Position numbers and translations under genes: made by a program. 64,000 nucleotides of DNA from Streptomyces paradoxus (lineage in GTDB: Bacteria > Actinomycetota > Actinomycetes > Streptomycetales > Streptomycetaceae): the NCBI RefSeq assembly GCF_014202475.1, contig NZ_JACHGV010000002.1:993983-1057982 (forward strand), given 5' to 3'. This document shows, piece by piece, positions 27,578 through 35,799 of this stretch. Every line of letters begins with the position of its first letter. Within the stretch, counting starts at the first letter, position 1. A model generated the notes under the pieces. That model was given only the letters and a program-made list of their open reading frames with translations. It ran no database searches and was not told the DNA's origin.

Positions 27578-27631
27578 GGGGTCCTTTCACCATGAGCGTC
27601 CGACCCGGACGGGCATAGTGGAAGGACCCCT
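27577..27631 (+). terminator. Long hairpin between TarS-like gene and galE
   Basis: Outer arms of 14 bp (27577-27590 and 27618-27631) match except for one position that can pair as G-U. An inner perfect stem (CGTCCG with CGGACG, 27597-27611) has a three-base loop. The structure starts on the last base of the TarS-like stop codon and ends 73 bases before galE. It may be a terminator, or a read-through control or processing element; there is no T run. Confidence 0.6.
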
Positions 27632-27704
27632 GAGAGCACCGGACCACGACGGAGCAGCGCACCGCACCACCACCACGGGCCAACAGACGAGGGGACGGCC
27701 GCAC

Positions 27705-28685
27705 ATGACCTGGTTGATCACCGGCGGCGCCGGCTACATCGGCGCGCACGTCGTACGGGCGATGACCGCGGCGGGCGAACAGGCGGTCGTGTACGACGAC
27801 CTGTCCACCGGCATCGCCGAGCGGGTGCCGGACGGGGTGCCGCTGGTGGTGGGCTCGACCCTGGACGCCGAGCGGCTCGCCCGCAGCCTCGCGGACCACG
27901 AGGTCACCGGCGTCGTGCACCTGGCGGCGAAGAAGCAGGTGGCCGAGTCGGTGGAACGGCCGCTGCACTACTACCGGGAGAACGTCGAGGGCCTGCGGGT
28001 CCTGCTGGACGCGGTGACGGCGGCGAAGGTGCCGTCCTTCGTCTTCTCCTCGTCGGCGGCGGTGTACGGCATGCCGGACGTGGACCTGGTCACGGAGGAG
28101 ACGCCGTGCCTGCCCATGTCGCCGTACGGCGAGACCAAGCTGGCCGGTGAGTGGCTGGTGCGCGCGACCGGCCGGGCGACCGGGCTGTCGACCGCGTGCC
28201 TGCGCTACTTCAACGTGGCGGGGGCGGCGGGCCCGGAGCTCGCGGACACCGGGGTGTTCAACCTCGTGCCGATGGTCTTCGAGAAGCTCACCGAGGACGC
28301 GCCGCCGCGCGTCTTCGGTGACGACTATCCGACCCCGGACGGTACCTGCGTGCGCGACTACATCCACGTGGTCGACCTGGCCGAGGCCCATGTCGCGGCG
28401 GCCCGGGCCCTGCGCTCCTCCCCCGGCCGCGACCTCACGCTCAACATCGGCCGCGGCGAGGGCGTCTCCGTCCGGGAGATGATCGACCGCATCAACGCGG
28501 TCACCGGCTATGACCGCCCGCCCGCCGTCACCCCCCGCCGCCCGGGCGACCCGGCCCGGGTCGTGGCCTCCGCCGACCGCGCCGCCGCGGAACTGGGCTG
28601 GAAGGCCCGGCTCGACGTGCGGGACATGATCACGTCGGCATGGGAGGGGTGGCTGCGGCTGCATCCGGAGGCGGGACGGGGCTGA
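27705..28685 (+). CDS. galE: UDP-glucose 4-epimerase
   Basis: A short-chain dehydrogenase-type sugar-nucleotide epimerase of 326 residues, the usual GalE length. The NAD-binding GGAGYIGAH is at the N-terminus, the catalytic SSSAAVYG and YGETK follow near 115-145, and RYFNVAGA and DGTCVRDYIHV are GalE hallmarks. It converts UDP-glucose and UDP-galactose (possibly the GlcNAc/GalNAc pair) in the cytoplasm. The ATG has AGGGGAC nine bases upstream. Its position suggests it supplies UDP-galactose for the surface polymer rather than for galactose catabolism, since no galK or galT is near (inference). Confidence 0.93.
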   Translation: MTWLITGGAGYIGAHVVRAMTAAGEQAVVYDDLSTGIAERVPDGVPLVVGSTLDAERLARSLADHEVTGVVHLAAKKQVAESVERPLHYYRENVEGLRVLLDAVTAAKVPSFVFSSSAAVYGMPDVDLVTEETPCLPMSPYGETKLAGEWLVRATGRATGLSTACLRYFNVAGAAGPELADTGVFNLVPMVFEKLTEDAPPRVFGDDYPTPDGTCVRDYIHVVDLAEAHVAAARALRSSPGRDLTLNIGRGEGVSVREMIDRINAVTGYDRPPAVTPRRPGDPARVVASADRAAAELGWKARLDVRDMITSAWEGWLRLHPEAGRG

Positions 28686-28704
28686 TCCGCCCCGGCACCA
28701 GGAC

Positions 28705-28730
28705 GAGCCCCGGCGCGTGTGCCGGGGCTC
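28705..28730. terminator. Bidirectional terminator between galE and tetR
   Basis: A perfect 10-bp stem (GAGCCCCGGC and GCCGGGGCTC) with a six-base loop lies between two convergent genes. Confidence 0.8.
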
Positions 28731-28751
28731 ACTGCTGCTGGACGGGCCGGC

Positions 28752-29378
28752 CTACATCGCCTTGAGCCCCTCCGACGTGGCCCGGGCCAGCGCGCCGAGG
28801 TACCCCTTCGGCAGCTTCGGGCTGCGGATGACCACCGAGCGCCAGTAGAGCGGGCCGGAGATCAGGTCGAGCGCGAGGTCGTGGTCGATCCCCTCGCGCA
28901 GTTCGCCGCGGCGTTCCGCCGCCGTCACGATGCCGGTGGCGACGCCGTCCTGCCCCTCGCGCAGGGCTTTCTGCAGGGCCTCGGCGATGTCGGGGTTGCG
29001 GGCCGCCTCGGCCTGGAGGTCGGGGATGATCTGCGACGCGACCGGGTGGCGCAGGGCGCGGGACGTCACCTCGTAGAGGAGCCGCAGGTCGCCCTCCAGG
29101 GAGCCGGTGTCCGGCGCGGGCAGGCCTTGCACGGCGAGCGCCGAGACGATGTCGAGGACCAGGTGCAGTTTCGAGCGCCAGCGGCGGTACACCGCCGTCT
29201 TCCCGACCCCGGCCCGACGCGCGATGCCCTCGATGGACATCCGCGCGTAGCCGACGGTGGCGAGCTCCTCGAAGACGGCCGCCCGGATCGCTTCCGTCAC
29301 GTCTTCCCGCAGTACGGCCGCCCCCGCGGGGGCCCGGCGGCGCGGGGGCTGCTGGGGCTCGTCGGGCTTCGTCGTCAT
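28752..29378 (-). CDS. TetR-family transcriptional regulator
   Basis: A 208-residue TetR-type repressor. The helix-turn-helix is in residues 45-75 (SIEGIARRAGVGKTAVYRRW). The C-terminal half (SRALRHPVASQIIPDLQAE, and a DLISGPLYWRSVV block) resembles the TetR_C-type domain of many actinobacterial regulators; the ligand is unknown. The ATG was taken because the upstream GTG at 29399 would overlap the first operator. It is divergent from the TagGH-type exporter genes, and three operator-like palindromes fill the space between, so it likely controls itself and the exporter. Confidence 0.88.
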   Translation of the reverse strand: MTTKPDEPQQPPRRRAPAGAAVLREDVTEAIRAAVFEELATVGYARMSIEGIARRAGVGKTAVYRRWRSKLHLVLDIVSALAVQGLPAPDTGSLEGDLRLLYEVTSRALRHPVASQIIPDLQAEAARNPDIAEALQKALREGQDGVATGIVTAAERRGELREGIDHDLALDLISGPLYWRSVVIRSPKLPKGYLGALARATSEGLKAM

Positions 29379-29397
29379 GCCGACAGCATAGGGCGTC

Positions 29398-29473
29398 ACG
29401 ACGAAACGGTTGCGTTCCGACGCATGACCGTCGTACGCTCCCGTTACGACGATACGGTCCCGTCCCGACGTAA
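29398..29473. promoter_or_regulatory. Three TetR operator-like palindromes
   Basis: Sites at 29398-29422 and 29446-29470 are the same 25-bp sequence at 21 positions, with the shared frame ACGACGA-ACGG-CGT-CCGACG. The second is part of a 30-bp imperfect palindrome (29444-29473; 11 of 14 pairs). Between them, 29429-29451 has perfect 7-bp arms CGTCGTA and TACGACG around nine bases. The cluster starts 20 bases upstream of the tetR ATG and ends 84 bases before the exporter gene. Confidence 0.7.
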
Positions 29474-29556
29474 GAAGTCGTGAAGAGTCCGGTAAGAACC
29501 AGCTCCTCCTCGCTCTTCACCCCAGGTCCCACACCCCCCGAGCGAAAGCAGCGGAT

Positions 29557-30471
29557 GTGAGTACGGTCCTCCACACACCGCCCCAGACCCCGGCCCCGGC
29601 CGACGACGACCTCGCGGCCCTCGCCGCCCGCCACGGCCTCTCGGTCAGCGGCGCCCGGCCCTCGCTGCCCGAGTACGTCCGGCAGCTGTGGGCCCGCCGC
29701 CACTTCATCACGGCGTTCGCCACCGCCAAGCTCACCGCCCAGTACAGCCAGGCGAAGCTCGGCCAGGTCTGGCAGGTGATGACCCCGCTGCTGAACGCGG
29801 CGGTCTACTACTTCATCTTCGGCGTGCTGCTCGGCACCAAGCACGGCGTGCCCGACTACATCCCGTTCCTGGTCACGGGCGTGTTCATCTGGACGTTCAC
29901 GCAGAGCTCGATCATGGCGGGCACCCGCGCCATCTCCGGCAACCTCGGCCTGGTGCGCGCCCTGCACTTCCCGCGCGCCGCGCTGCCGATCTCCTTCTGC
30001 CTCCAGCAGCTCCAGCAGCTGATGTTCTCGATGGGCGCCCTGGTCGTCATCCTGCTCTGCTTCGGCGTGCCGGTCGGCGTGTCCTGGCTGCTGGCGCTCC
30101 CGGCGCTGTTCCTGCAGTTCACGTTCAACGCGGGCGTCTCCATGGTCATGGCCCGGATGGGTGCCAAGACCCCCGACATCGCCCAGCTGATGCCGTTCGT
30201 GCTGCGCACCTGGATGTACGTCTCGGGCGTCATGTGGAGCATCGACAAGCTGGCGCAGAACGACAGCCTGCCCCACGCGGTGAAGATCGCGCTGGCGGCC
30301 AACCCGGCCGCCGTCTACATCGACCTGATGCGCTTCGCCCTGATCGACAGCTTCCACGCGAGCCAGCTGCCCGCCCACGTGTGGGCGATCGCCGCCGGCT
30401 GGGCCCTGCTCGCAGGCGTCGGCGGCTTCATCTACTTCTGGAAGGCTGAGGAGACGTACGGCCGTGGCTGA
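29557..30471 (+). CDS. TagG-like polysaccharide/teichoic acid ABC exporter permease
   Basis: A 304-residue ABC-2 type permease of the TagG/Wzm group. Six membrane segments are visible, with the family amphipathic start (ARRHFITAFATAKLTAQYSQAKLGQVWQVMTP split over the interface) and AQLMPFVLRTWMYVSGVMWS near the end. It should form the membrane channel that moves an undecaprenyl-linked polymer outward. The start is GTG with GAAAG upstream; an out-of-frame ATGTGA mini-frame overlaps it. The ATPase gene overlaps its end by eight bases. Its divergence from tetR suggests TetR control. Confidence 0.9.
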   Translation: MSTVLHTPPQTPAPADDDLAALAARHGLSVSGARPSLPEYVRQLWARRHFITAFATAKLTAQYSQAKLGQVWQVMTPLLNAAVYYFIFGVLLGTKHGVPDYIPFLVTGVFIWTFTQSSIMAGTRAISGNLGLVRALHFPRAALPISFCLQQLQQLMFSMGALVVILLCFGVPVGVSWLLALPALFLQFTFNAGVSMVMARMGAKTPDIAQLMPFVLRTWMYVSGVMWSIDKLAQNDSLPHAVKIALAANPAAVYIDLMRFALIDSFHASQLPAHVWAIAAGWALLAGVGGFIYFWKAEETYGRG

Positions 30472-31288
30472 GCACCCGAACGAGAAGATCCCCACCGTCG
30501 TCGCCGACGGCGTCGACATCGTCTACCGCGTCAACGGCACCGGCGCCGGACGCGGCTCAGCGACCGCCGCCCTCAACCGCATCGTGCGCCGCAAGCAGGC
30601 CGAGAAGGCCTCGGGCGTGCGCCGGGTGCACGCCGTGAAGAACGTGTCCTTCGTCGCCTACCGGGGCGAGGCGATCGGCCTGATCGGCACCAACGGCTCC
30701 GGCAAGTCGACCCTGCTGAAGGCCGTCGCCGGGCTCCTGCCCGTGGAGAACGGCCGTATCTACACCGACGGCCAGCCCTCCCTGCTCGGCGTCAACGCCG
30801 CCCTGATGAACGACCTGACCGGCGAGCGCAACGTGCACCTCGGCGGCCTGGCCATGGGCATGTCCCGCGAGCAGGTCAAGGACCGTTACCAGGAGATCGT
30901 CGACTTCTCGGGCATCAACGAGAAGGGCGACTTCATCACGCTGCCGATGCGGACGTACTCCTCCGGCATGGCCGCGCGGCTGCGGTTCTCCATCGCCGCC
31001 GCCAAGGACCACGACGTCCTGCTGATCGACGAGGCGCTGGCCACCGGCGACCGGTCCTTCCAGAAGCGCTCCGAGGAGCGCATCCGCGAGCTGCGCAAGC
31101 ACGCGGGCACGGTGTTCCTGGTCAGCCACAACAACAAGTCGATCCGTGACACCTGCGACCGGGTGCTGTGGCTGGAGCGCGGGGAGCTGCGCATGGACGG
31201 GCCGACGGAGGACGTCCTCAAGGAGTACGAGGCGTTCACCGGAGACAAGGCGGACAAGCCCAAGGCGAAGGCCGCCGTTCCCTCGTGA
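30464..31288 (+). CDS. TagH-like polysaccharide/teichoic acid ABC exporter ATPase
   Basis: The 274-residue ATP-binding subunit for the preceding permease. Walker A is GTNGSGKST (about 75-83), the signature is YSSGMAARLRF, Walker B is DVLLIDEAL and the switch His is in LVSHN. An N-terminal segment of about 55 residues precedes the ABC core, as in TagH/Wzt proteins, but there is no C-terminal carbohydrate-binding domain. The GTG lies inside the end of the permease gene, so translation is coupled. Confidence 0.92.
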   Translation: MAEHPNEKIPTVVADGVDIVYRVNGTGAGRGSATAALNRIVRRKQAEKASGVRRVHAVKNVSFVAYRGEAIGLIGTNGSGKSTLLKAVAGLLPVENGRIYTDGQPSLLGVNAALMNDLTGERNVHLGGLAMGMSREQVKDRYQEIVDFSGINEKGDFITLPMRTYSSGMAARLRFSIAAAKDHDVLLIDEALATGDRSFQKRSEERIRELRKHAGTVFLVSHNNKSIRDTCDRVLWLERGELRMDGPTEDVLKEYEAFTGDKADKPKAKAAVPS

Positions 31289-31367
31289 GGCGCACTCGGT
31301 CGGCCCTTTTGTCTCATTGATGGCAGCATGACCGCATACCGTGCAGCTGCGAGAGGGGGTCCCCGTG

Positions 31368-33563
31368 ATGGCCGAGCTCAGCGTCGTCGTCCACGGGCCG
31401 AACGTTCAGGACCATCTGACGGAACTCCTCGACTCCCTCGCCGCCCACCCGCTGCCGGACGCCGAGGTGATCGTGGCCGCGGTGGGCGACTGGGCCCGGG
31501 AGACCGCCGAGCGGCACGCACCGGAGGTCCAGGTCGTGCCGCTGCCGGACGGCACGGGAGACGCGGCGGCCCGGGCGGCGGGCGCGGCCCGGGCCTCCGG
31601 CCGCTGGCTGCACTTCGTCCACGCCAAGGACGGCCTGCCCGCCGGCACCCCGCGCACGGTCGCCGAGCGGGTGGCCGAGCTCCCCGGCGAGGTCGACGTC
31701 CTGCTGCTGGACCACGTCCGCAGCACCTGGCACACCTCCGGCCTGCCCTCCCCGGACGGCCCGCTCCTCGCCCGGGCGGGCCGCGCCGACGTCCCCCTCG
31801 ACGACTGCTCGCCCCTGCTGCGGCTGACCCCGCTGCTCGGCACCCGCGTCCTGCGCGCGGACTTCTGGCGGGCGCACGAGCACCGGCTGACCACCGACGA
31901 CGAGCCGTACGCCGCCCTGGCCGCCCTGCTGCTCGCCGACCGCGTCGCCTGCCTGCCGCACGTCGCCTACGAGGACCGCCGGCTGCGCCCCGCGAGCCTG
32001 CCCCCGGTCACGCCCGAGCAGCGCTACGGCCTCGTCGAGCGCTACGAGTCCCTCCTCGACCTCACCCGCGACCGGCGCGCCGCGCACACCGTGCTCTACG
32101 ACCTCATGGTCCGCGACTGCCTGCGCACCTTCGCGCGCGGCGGCATGGAGGAGGAGGTCGCTCGGGAGTTCTTCCGCCGGGCGTCCCTGGCCGCCCTGCG
32201 CCGCCGCCCCGAGGGCCACCGCCGCCCGGCCGGGCTCGAAGGCGTCCGCCGCTCCCTGCTGGAGGAGGGTGCCTACGCCAAGTACCGGGCGTTCCAGGCC
32301 GTCAACCGCACCCGCCGCAGCGCCAAGGCGGTCGTACGGGCCCGTAAGCGCCTGGTGGGCGCCAAACTCCGCGACCACCAGTACCGCAGGGCGCTCGGCC
32401 GTCCCGTCAATCCGCACCTCGCGGTGTTCGCGGCGTACTGGAACCGCGGCGTCGCCTGCAACCCCGCCGCGATCGCCGCCAAGCTCGCCGAACTGGCCCC
32501 GCAGATCCACGCGGTGTGGGTGGTCACCGAGGAGAACGCGGCCCTGCTGCCGCCCGGCACCGACCACGTCGTGCCCGGCAGCCGCCGCTACTGGGAGGTG
32601 CTGGCAAGTGCCAAGTACCTCGTCAACAACGTCAACTTCGCGAACGCGGTGGTCAAACGCCCGGACGCGATCCACGTCCAGACCCACCACGGCACACCCC
32701 TGAAGCGCATGGGCCTCGACCAGATGGCGTACCCGGCCGCCGCCCAGGGCCTGGACTTCAAGGCGCTGCTGGAGCGCATCGACAAGTGGGACTTCAGCGT
32801 CTCGGCCAACAGCCACACCACCCGTATGTGGGAACGGGCCTACCCCTCGCGCTACGTCTCCCTGGACCACGGCTATCCGCGCAACGACGTCTACTACACG
32901 GCCGGCGCCGACGACATCCGCGCGGTCCGCGACCGCCTCGGCATCGCCCCGGGCCGCCGTGCCGTCCTCTATGCGCCCACCCACCGCGACTACGAGGCCG
33001 GCTGGACCCCGCGCCTGGACCTCGCCACCCTCGCCGACCGCCTGGGCGAGGACACGGTCCTGCTCGTGCGCGGCCACTACTTCTACGGCGGCGCCGCCTC
33101 CCCGCTCACCAACCTGCGCCGCACCGGCCGGATCATCGACGTCTCCTCCTACGACCCGGTCGAGGAGCTGTGCCTGGCCGCGGACGCCCTGGTCACGGAC
33201 TACTCCTCGATCATGTTCGACTACGCCAACCTCGACCGGCCGATCGTGATCCACGCCGACGACTGGGAGACGTACCGCACCACCCGGGGCGTCTACTTCG
33301 ACCTGATGGCGGAGGCCCCGGGCCCGGTCGCCCGCACCCAGCAGGAGCTGACCGAGATCCTCACCACCGACGCGTGGCGCGACGAGAGCGCCGCGAAGAC
33401 CAGGGCCGTCTTCCGGCGCCGGTTCTGCGAGTACGACGACGGGCGCGCCGCCGAACGCGTCGTCCGCCGGGTCTTCCTCGGCCAGGACGAACGGGACCTG
33501 CCGCCCGTGCTGCCGATCGAGGAACGCACGCCGGCCCCGACCCCGCAGGAGGCGACCGCATGA
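31368..33563 (+). CDS. CDP-glycerol glycerophosphotransferase with degenerate GT2 domain
   Basis: A 731-residue fourth member of the fusion family, placed after the exporter. The C-terminal phosphotransferase domain looks fully active: QTHHGTPLKRMG, LYAPTHRDY, LLVRGHYFY and TDYSSIMFDYANLDRPIV. The N-terminal GT-A domain has lost its signatures. Where paralogues have VDDxSPD it has AAVGDW, and where they have DxD it has HFVHAKDGL. It is thus likely a single-function enzyme with a structural N-domain (inference). The ATG at 31368 (or the GTG just before it) follows GAGAGGGGG. It overlaps the TarS-like gene by four bases. Confidence 0.87.
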   Translation: MAELSVVVHGPNVQDHLTELLDSLAAHPLPDAEVIVAAVGDWARETAERHAPEVQVVPLPDGTGDAAARAAGAARASGRWLHFVHAKDGLPAGTPRTVAERVAELPGEVDVLLLDHVRSTWHTSGLPSPDGPLLARAGRADVPLDDCSPLLRLTPLLGTRVLRADFWRAHEHRLTTDDEPYAALAALLLADRVACLPHVAYEDRRLRPASLPPVTPEQRYGLVERYESLLDLTRDRRAAHTVLYDLMVRDCLRTFARGGMEEEVAREFFRRASLAALRRRPEGHRRPAGLEGVRRSLLEEGAYAKYRAFQAVNRTRRSAKAVVRARKRLVGAKLRDHQYRRALGRPVNPHLAVFAAYWNRGVACNPAAIAAKLAELAPQIHAVWVVTEENAALLPPGTDHVVPGSRRYWEVLASAKYLVNNVNFANAVVKRPDAIHVQTHHGTPLKRMGLDQMAYPAAAQGLDFKALLERIDKWDFSVSANSHTTRMWERAYPSRYVSLDHGYPRNDVYYTAGADDIRAVRDRLGIAPGRRAVLYAPTHRDYEAGWTPRLDLATLADRLGEDTVLLVRGHYFYGGAASPLTNLRRTGRIIDVSSYDPVEELCLAADALVTDYSSIMFDYANLDRPIVIHADDWETYRTTRGVYFDLMAEAPGPVARTQQELTEILTTDAWRDESAAKTRAVFRRRFCEYDDGRAAERVVRRVFLGQDERDLPPVLPIEERTPAPTPQEATA

Positions 33564-35206
33564 GCACCCCCGACGTCACCGTGACGGTCATCGTCTACAA
33601 CGACGCCGAACGTCTCCCCCGCGCGGTCGAATCGGTCCGCCGCCAGACCCACGCGAACCTCGAGATCATCATCAGCGACGACCACTCCACCGATGCGACG
33701 CCGGCGGTGGCCCAGCGGCTCGCGGCCGAGGACCCCCGCATCCGTCACCTCCGCCTGGAGCGGAACAGCGGCGGTTGCAGCGTCCCGCGCAACCGGGCGC
33801 TGGAGATCGCGCGGGCGCCATTCCTGATGTTCCTCGACAGCGACGACGAACTCCCCGGCAACGCCGTCGAACTGCTGCTCGCCGCGCACCGCGAACGCGA
33901 GATCGACTTCGCGATGGGCGCGGTGCAGCGGGTCCGGGTGGACAACGGGCGCCGCTCCACGTGGATGCCGCACCTGGTCGCCGAGCGCCGGGCCCTCGAC
34001 GGAATCGAGGCCGACCCGCGCCTGCTCTTCGAGCACCTGGCCACCAGCAAGATGTACGCCCGCGCCTTCCTCGACCGGCACGACCTGCGCTTCCCCGAGG
34101 GCATCCACTACGAGGACCAGCTGTTCTCTGCGCAGGCCTACTGCCTGGCCAAGAGCTTCACGATCATCCCGGAGCCGGTCTACCGCTGGTACGTGGCGCC
34201 CTTCGCGGCCTCCGAGGCCGCCTCGATATCCAACCAGCGGCACAAGCTCGCCAACGTCCGGGACCGGGTCCATGTCCAGCACCTGATCGACGCGTTCCTG
34301 GCCGAGAGCGGGCACGAGTCGCTGCGCGAGGACAAGGACCACAAGTTCCTCAAGCACGACTTCCGGATGTACGCAGGTGACCTGCCCTACCGGGACGACG
34401 CCTGGCTGACGTCCTTCGCCGACCTCGTCACCCCCTACCTGGACACGCTCACGCCGGGCGCGTTCGCCCGGCTCCCGCGCGCCGAACGGGTCGTCATCCA
34501 GCTGATTCGCGACCGGCGTCTGCCGGAGGCCCGGCTGGCGGCCCGGGGCCTGGGGCACGGGGTGGCGCCGAGGCGAGTGGCAGCCGACGCGGGCGGCCGC
34601 ACCTACTGGGGGGACCGGGTCCCCGAGTCGGAGTGGTCCCGCCGCGAACTGGACATCTCCGACCTGGAGCTGGAGACGCGCCCCTTCCCGAGCGCCCAGT
34701 TCCGCCACGAGATCAAGGAGATCACCCGAGGCCCGGGCGCTTCGGTCGACCTCACGATCCGCACGTACGACCCGGCGCTGCGCCTCCCCGTCGGCCCTCA
34801 GCGCGCGACGCTCCTCATCGCCCCGGGCGGCCGCCGGCTCCATGTCCACTTCCGCCTCTCCCCCGTCCGCCCCGGCATCTTCGAGGGCAACGCCCACCTC
34901 GACCTCGGGGCGGCGTCGCTCCCCCTCCAGGGCTTCGCGGGAATCCGCCACCCGTTGCTGCGCCTCCAGCACCAGGGCCTGTCCCACACGGGCCTGCTGC
35001 TGGCACCCCTGGCCTTCCCGACGCTGACGACGCGCATCCCGTCCCACCACTTGACGGTGGAACCGGAGGGCCACGGCCCGGGCCGCCTCCAGGTCCGCTG
35101 GGAACCGGTGGGAGTCACGGCGAAGCTGATCCGCCCCACGGTCCGCAGGATGGCCCGCCCGAGGGTGAAGTCAGCGGCCCGGCTGGTGGCGAGCGCGCTG
35201 AAGTAG
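33560..35206 (+). CDS. TarS-like wall teichoic acid glycosyltransferase
   Basis: A 548-residue paralogue of the gene at 25907. The GT2 domain carries VTVIVYNDAERL, SDDHSTDAT, NSGGCSVPRNRALE, DSDD and the YEDQLFSAQAY block, very close to S. aureus TarS wording. The C-terminal 200 residues are beta-rich (from about GRTYWGDRVPESEW). It presumably glycosylates the polyol-phosphate chain made by its neighbour, with which it is coupled (ATGA overlap, AGGAGG upstream). Its end overlaps the end of gtrA on the other strand by 36 bases. Confidence 0.85.
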   Translation: MSTPDVTVTVIVYNDAERLPRAVESVRRQTHANLEIIISDDHSTDATPAVAQRLAAEDPRIRHLRLERNSGGCSVPRNRALEIARAPFLMFLDSDDELPGNAVELLLAAHREREIDFAMGAVQRVRVDNGRRSTWMPHLVAERRALDGIEADPRLLFEHLATSKMYARAFLDRHDLRFPEGIHYEDQLFSAQAYCLAKSFTIIPEPVYRWYVAPFAASEAASISNQRHKLANVRDRVHVQHLIDAFLAESGHESLREDKDHKFLKHDFRMYAGDLPYRDDAWLTSFADLVTPYLDTLTPGAFARLPRAERVVIQLIRDRRLPEARLAARGLGHGVAPRRVAADAGGRTYWGDRVPESEWSRRELDISDLELETRPFPSAQFRHEIKEITRGPGASVDLTIRTYDPALRLPVGPQRATLLIAPGGRRLHVHFRLSPVRPGIFEGNAHLDLGAASLPLQGFAGIRHPLLRLQHQGLSHTGLLLAPLAFPTLTTRIPSHHLTVEPEGHGPGRLQVRWEPVGVTAKLIRPTVRRMARPRVKSAARLVASALK

Positions 35207-35686
35207 GACCCGCGCCCCGTCGCCGCCCTGGGCGCGGCGCGCACCGTACGGGAACACCCAGGTCCGGTAGACGAGGAAGCGGAAGGCCGAGGCCAGCACG
35301 ATGGACAGCGCCTTGACCGCGTTGGATTCCAGCGGCCCGTCCAGGCCGAGGCCGCGATACCCCGCGTAGAACAGCCCGCTCTCCAGGGCGACGCCGATGG
35401 CGCTGAAGACGAAGAACAGCGCGATCTGACGCCGGGTTCGGGACGCGCGGTCGCGATAGGCGACGTACCGGAAACCGAGATAGTTGGTCCCCATGGCGAC
35501 CAGGCTGGCCAGGACGGTCGCCACCATGGCGTCCCGGTGCAGTGCGTGCAGCAGCACGTTGAACACCAGGAAGTTCACGGCGACGCCGCTGCCGCCGACC
35601 AGCGCGAAGTTCACCGCTTCGAGGACGACGCGCTTGACCGGGAGGGCGGGGGCGGCCACTCGCTTCCCGGTTACGTTCACAGTCAC
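35171..35686 (-). CDS. GtrA-family membrane protein
   Basis: A 171-residue GtrA/DPMS-like protein with four hydrophobic segments (FALVGGSGVAVNFLVFNVLL, VATVLASLVAMGTNYLGF, FFVFSAIGVALESGLFY, ALSIVLASAFRFLVYRTWVF). GtrA proteins are thought to move or hold polyprenyl-phosphate sugars across the membrane for later transfer. That would feed the GT-C-type enzymes of the island (inference). The start is GTG with GGGGG upstream. It is convergent with the TarS-like gene, overlapping by 36 bases, and separated from gdh upstream by a strong terminator. Confidence 0.88.
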   Translation of the reverse strand: MTVNVTGKRVAAPALPVKRVVLEAVNFALVGGSGVAVNFLVFNVLLHALHRDAMVATVLASLVAMGTNYLGFRYVAYRDRASRTRRQIALFFVFSAIGVALESGLFYAGYRGLGLDGPLESNAVKALSIVLASAFRFLVYRTWVFPYGARRAQGGDGARVLLQRARHQPGR

Positions 35687-35751
35687 GCCCCCAAGCCTTA
35701 GCCGGGTTCGGTAAGCCCTCGCCTCGAATCGCCCTAAGGCACCCCAAGAAG

Positions 35752-35784
35752 AGGCGCCCCGGGCCGGATCGGCCCGGGGCGCCT
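35752..35784. terminator. Terminator of gdh
   Basis: A perfect 14-bp stem (35752-35765 with 35771-35784) and a GGATC loop lie 15 bases past the gdh stop codon. It is GC-rich with no T run. Confidence 0.8.
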
Positions 35785-35799
35785 GTCACGCCGTACGCC

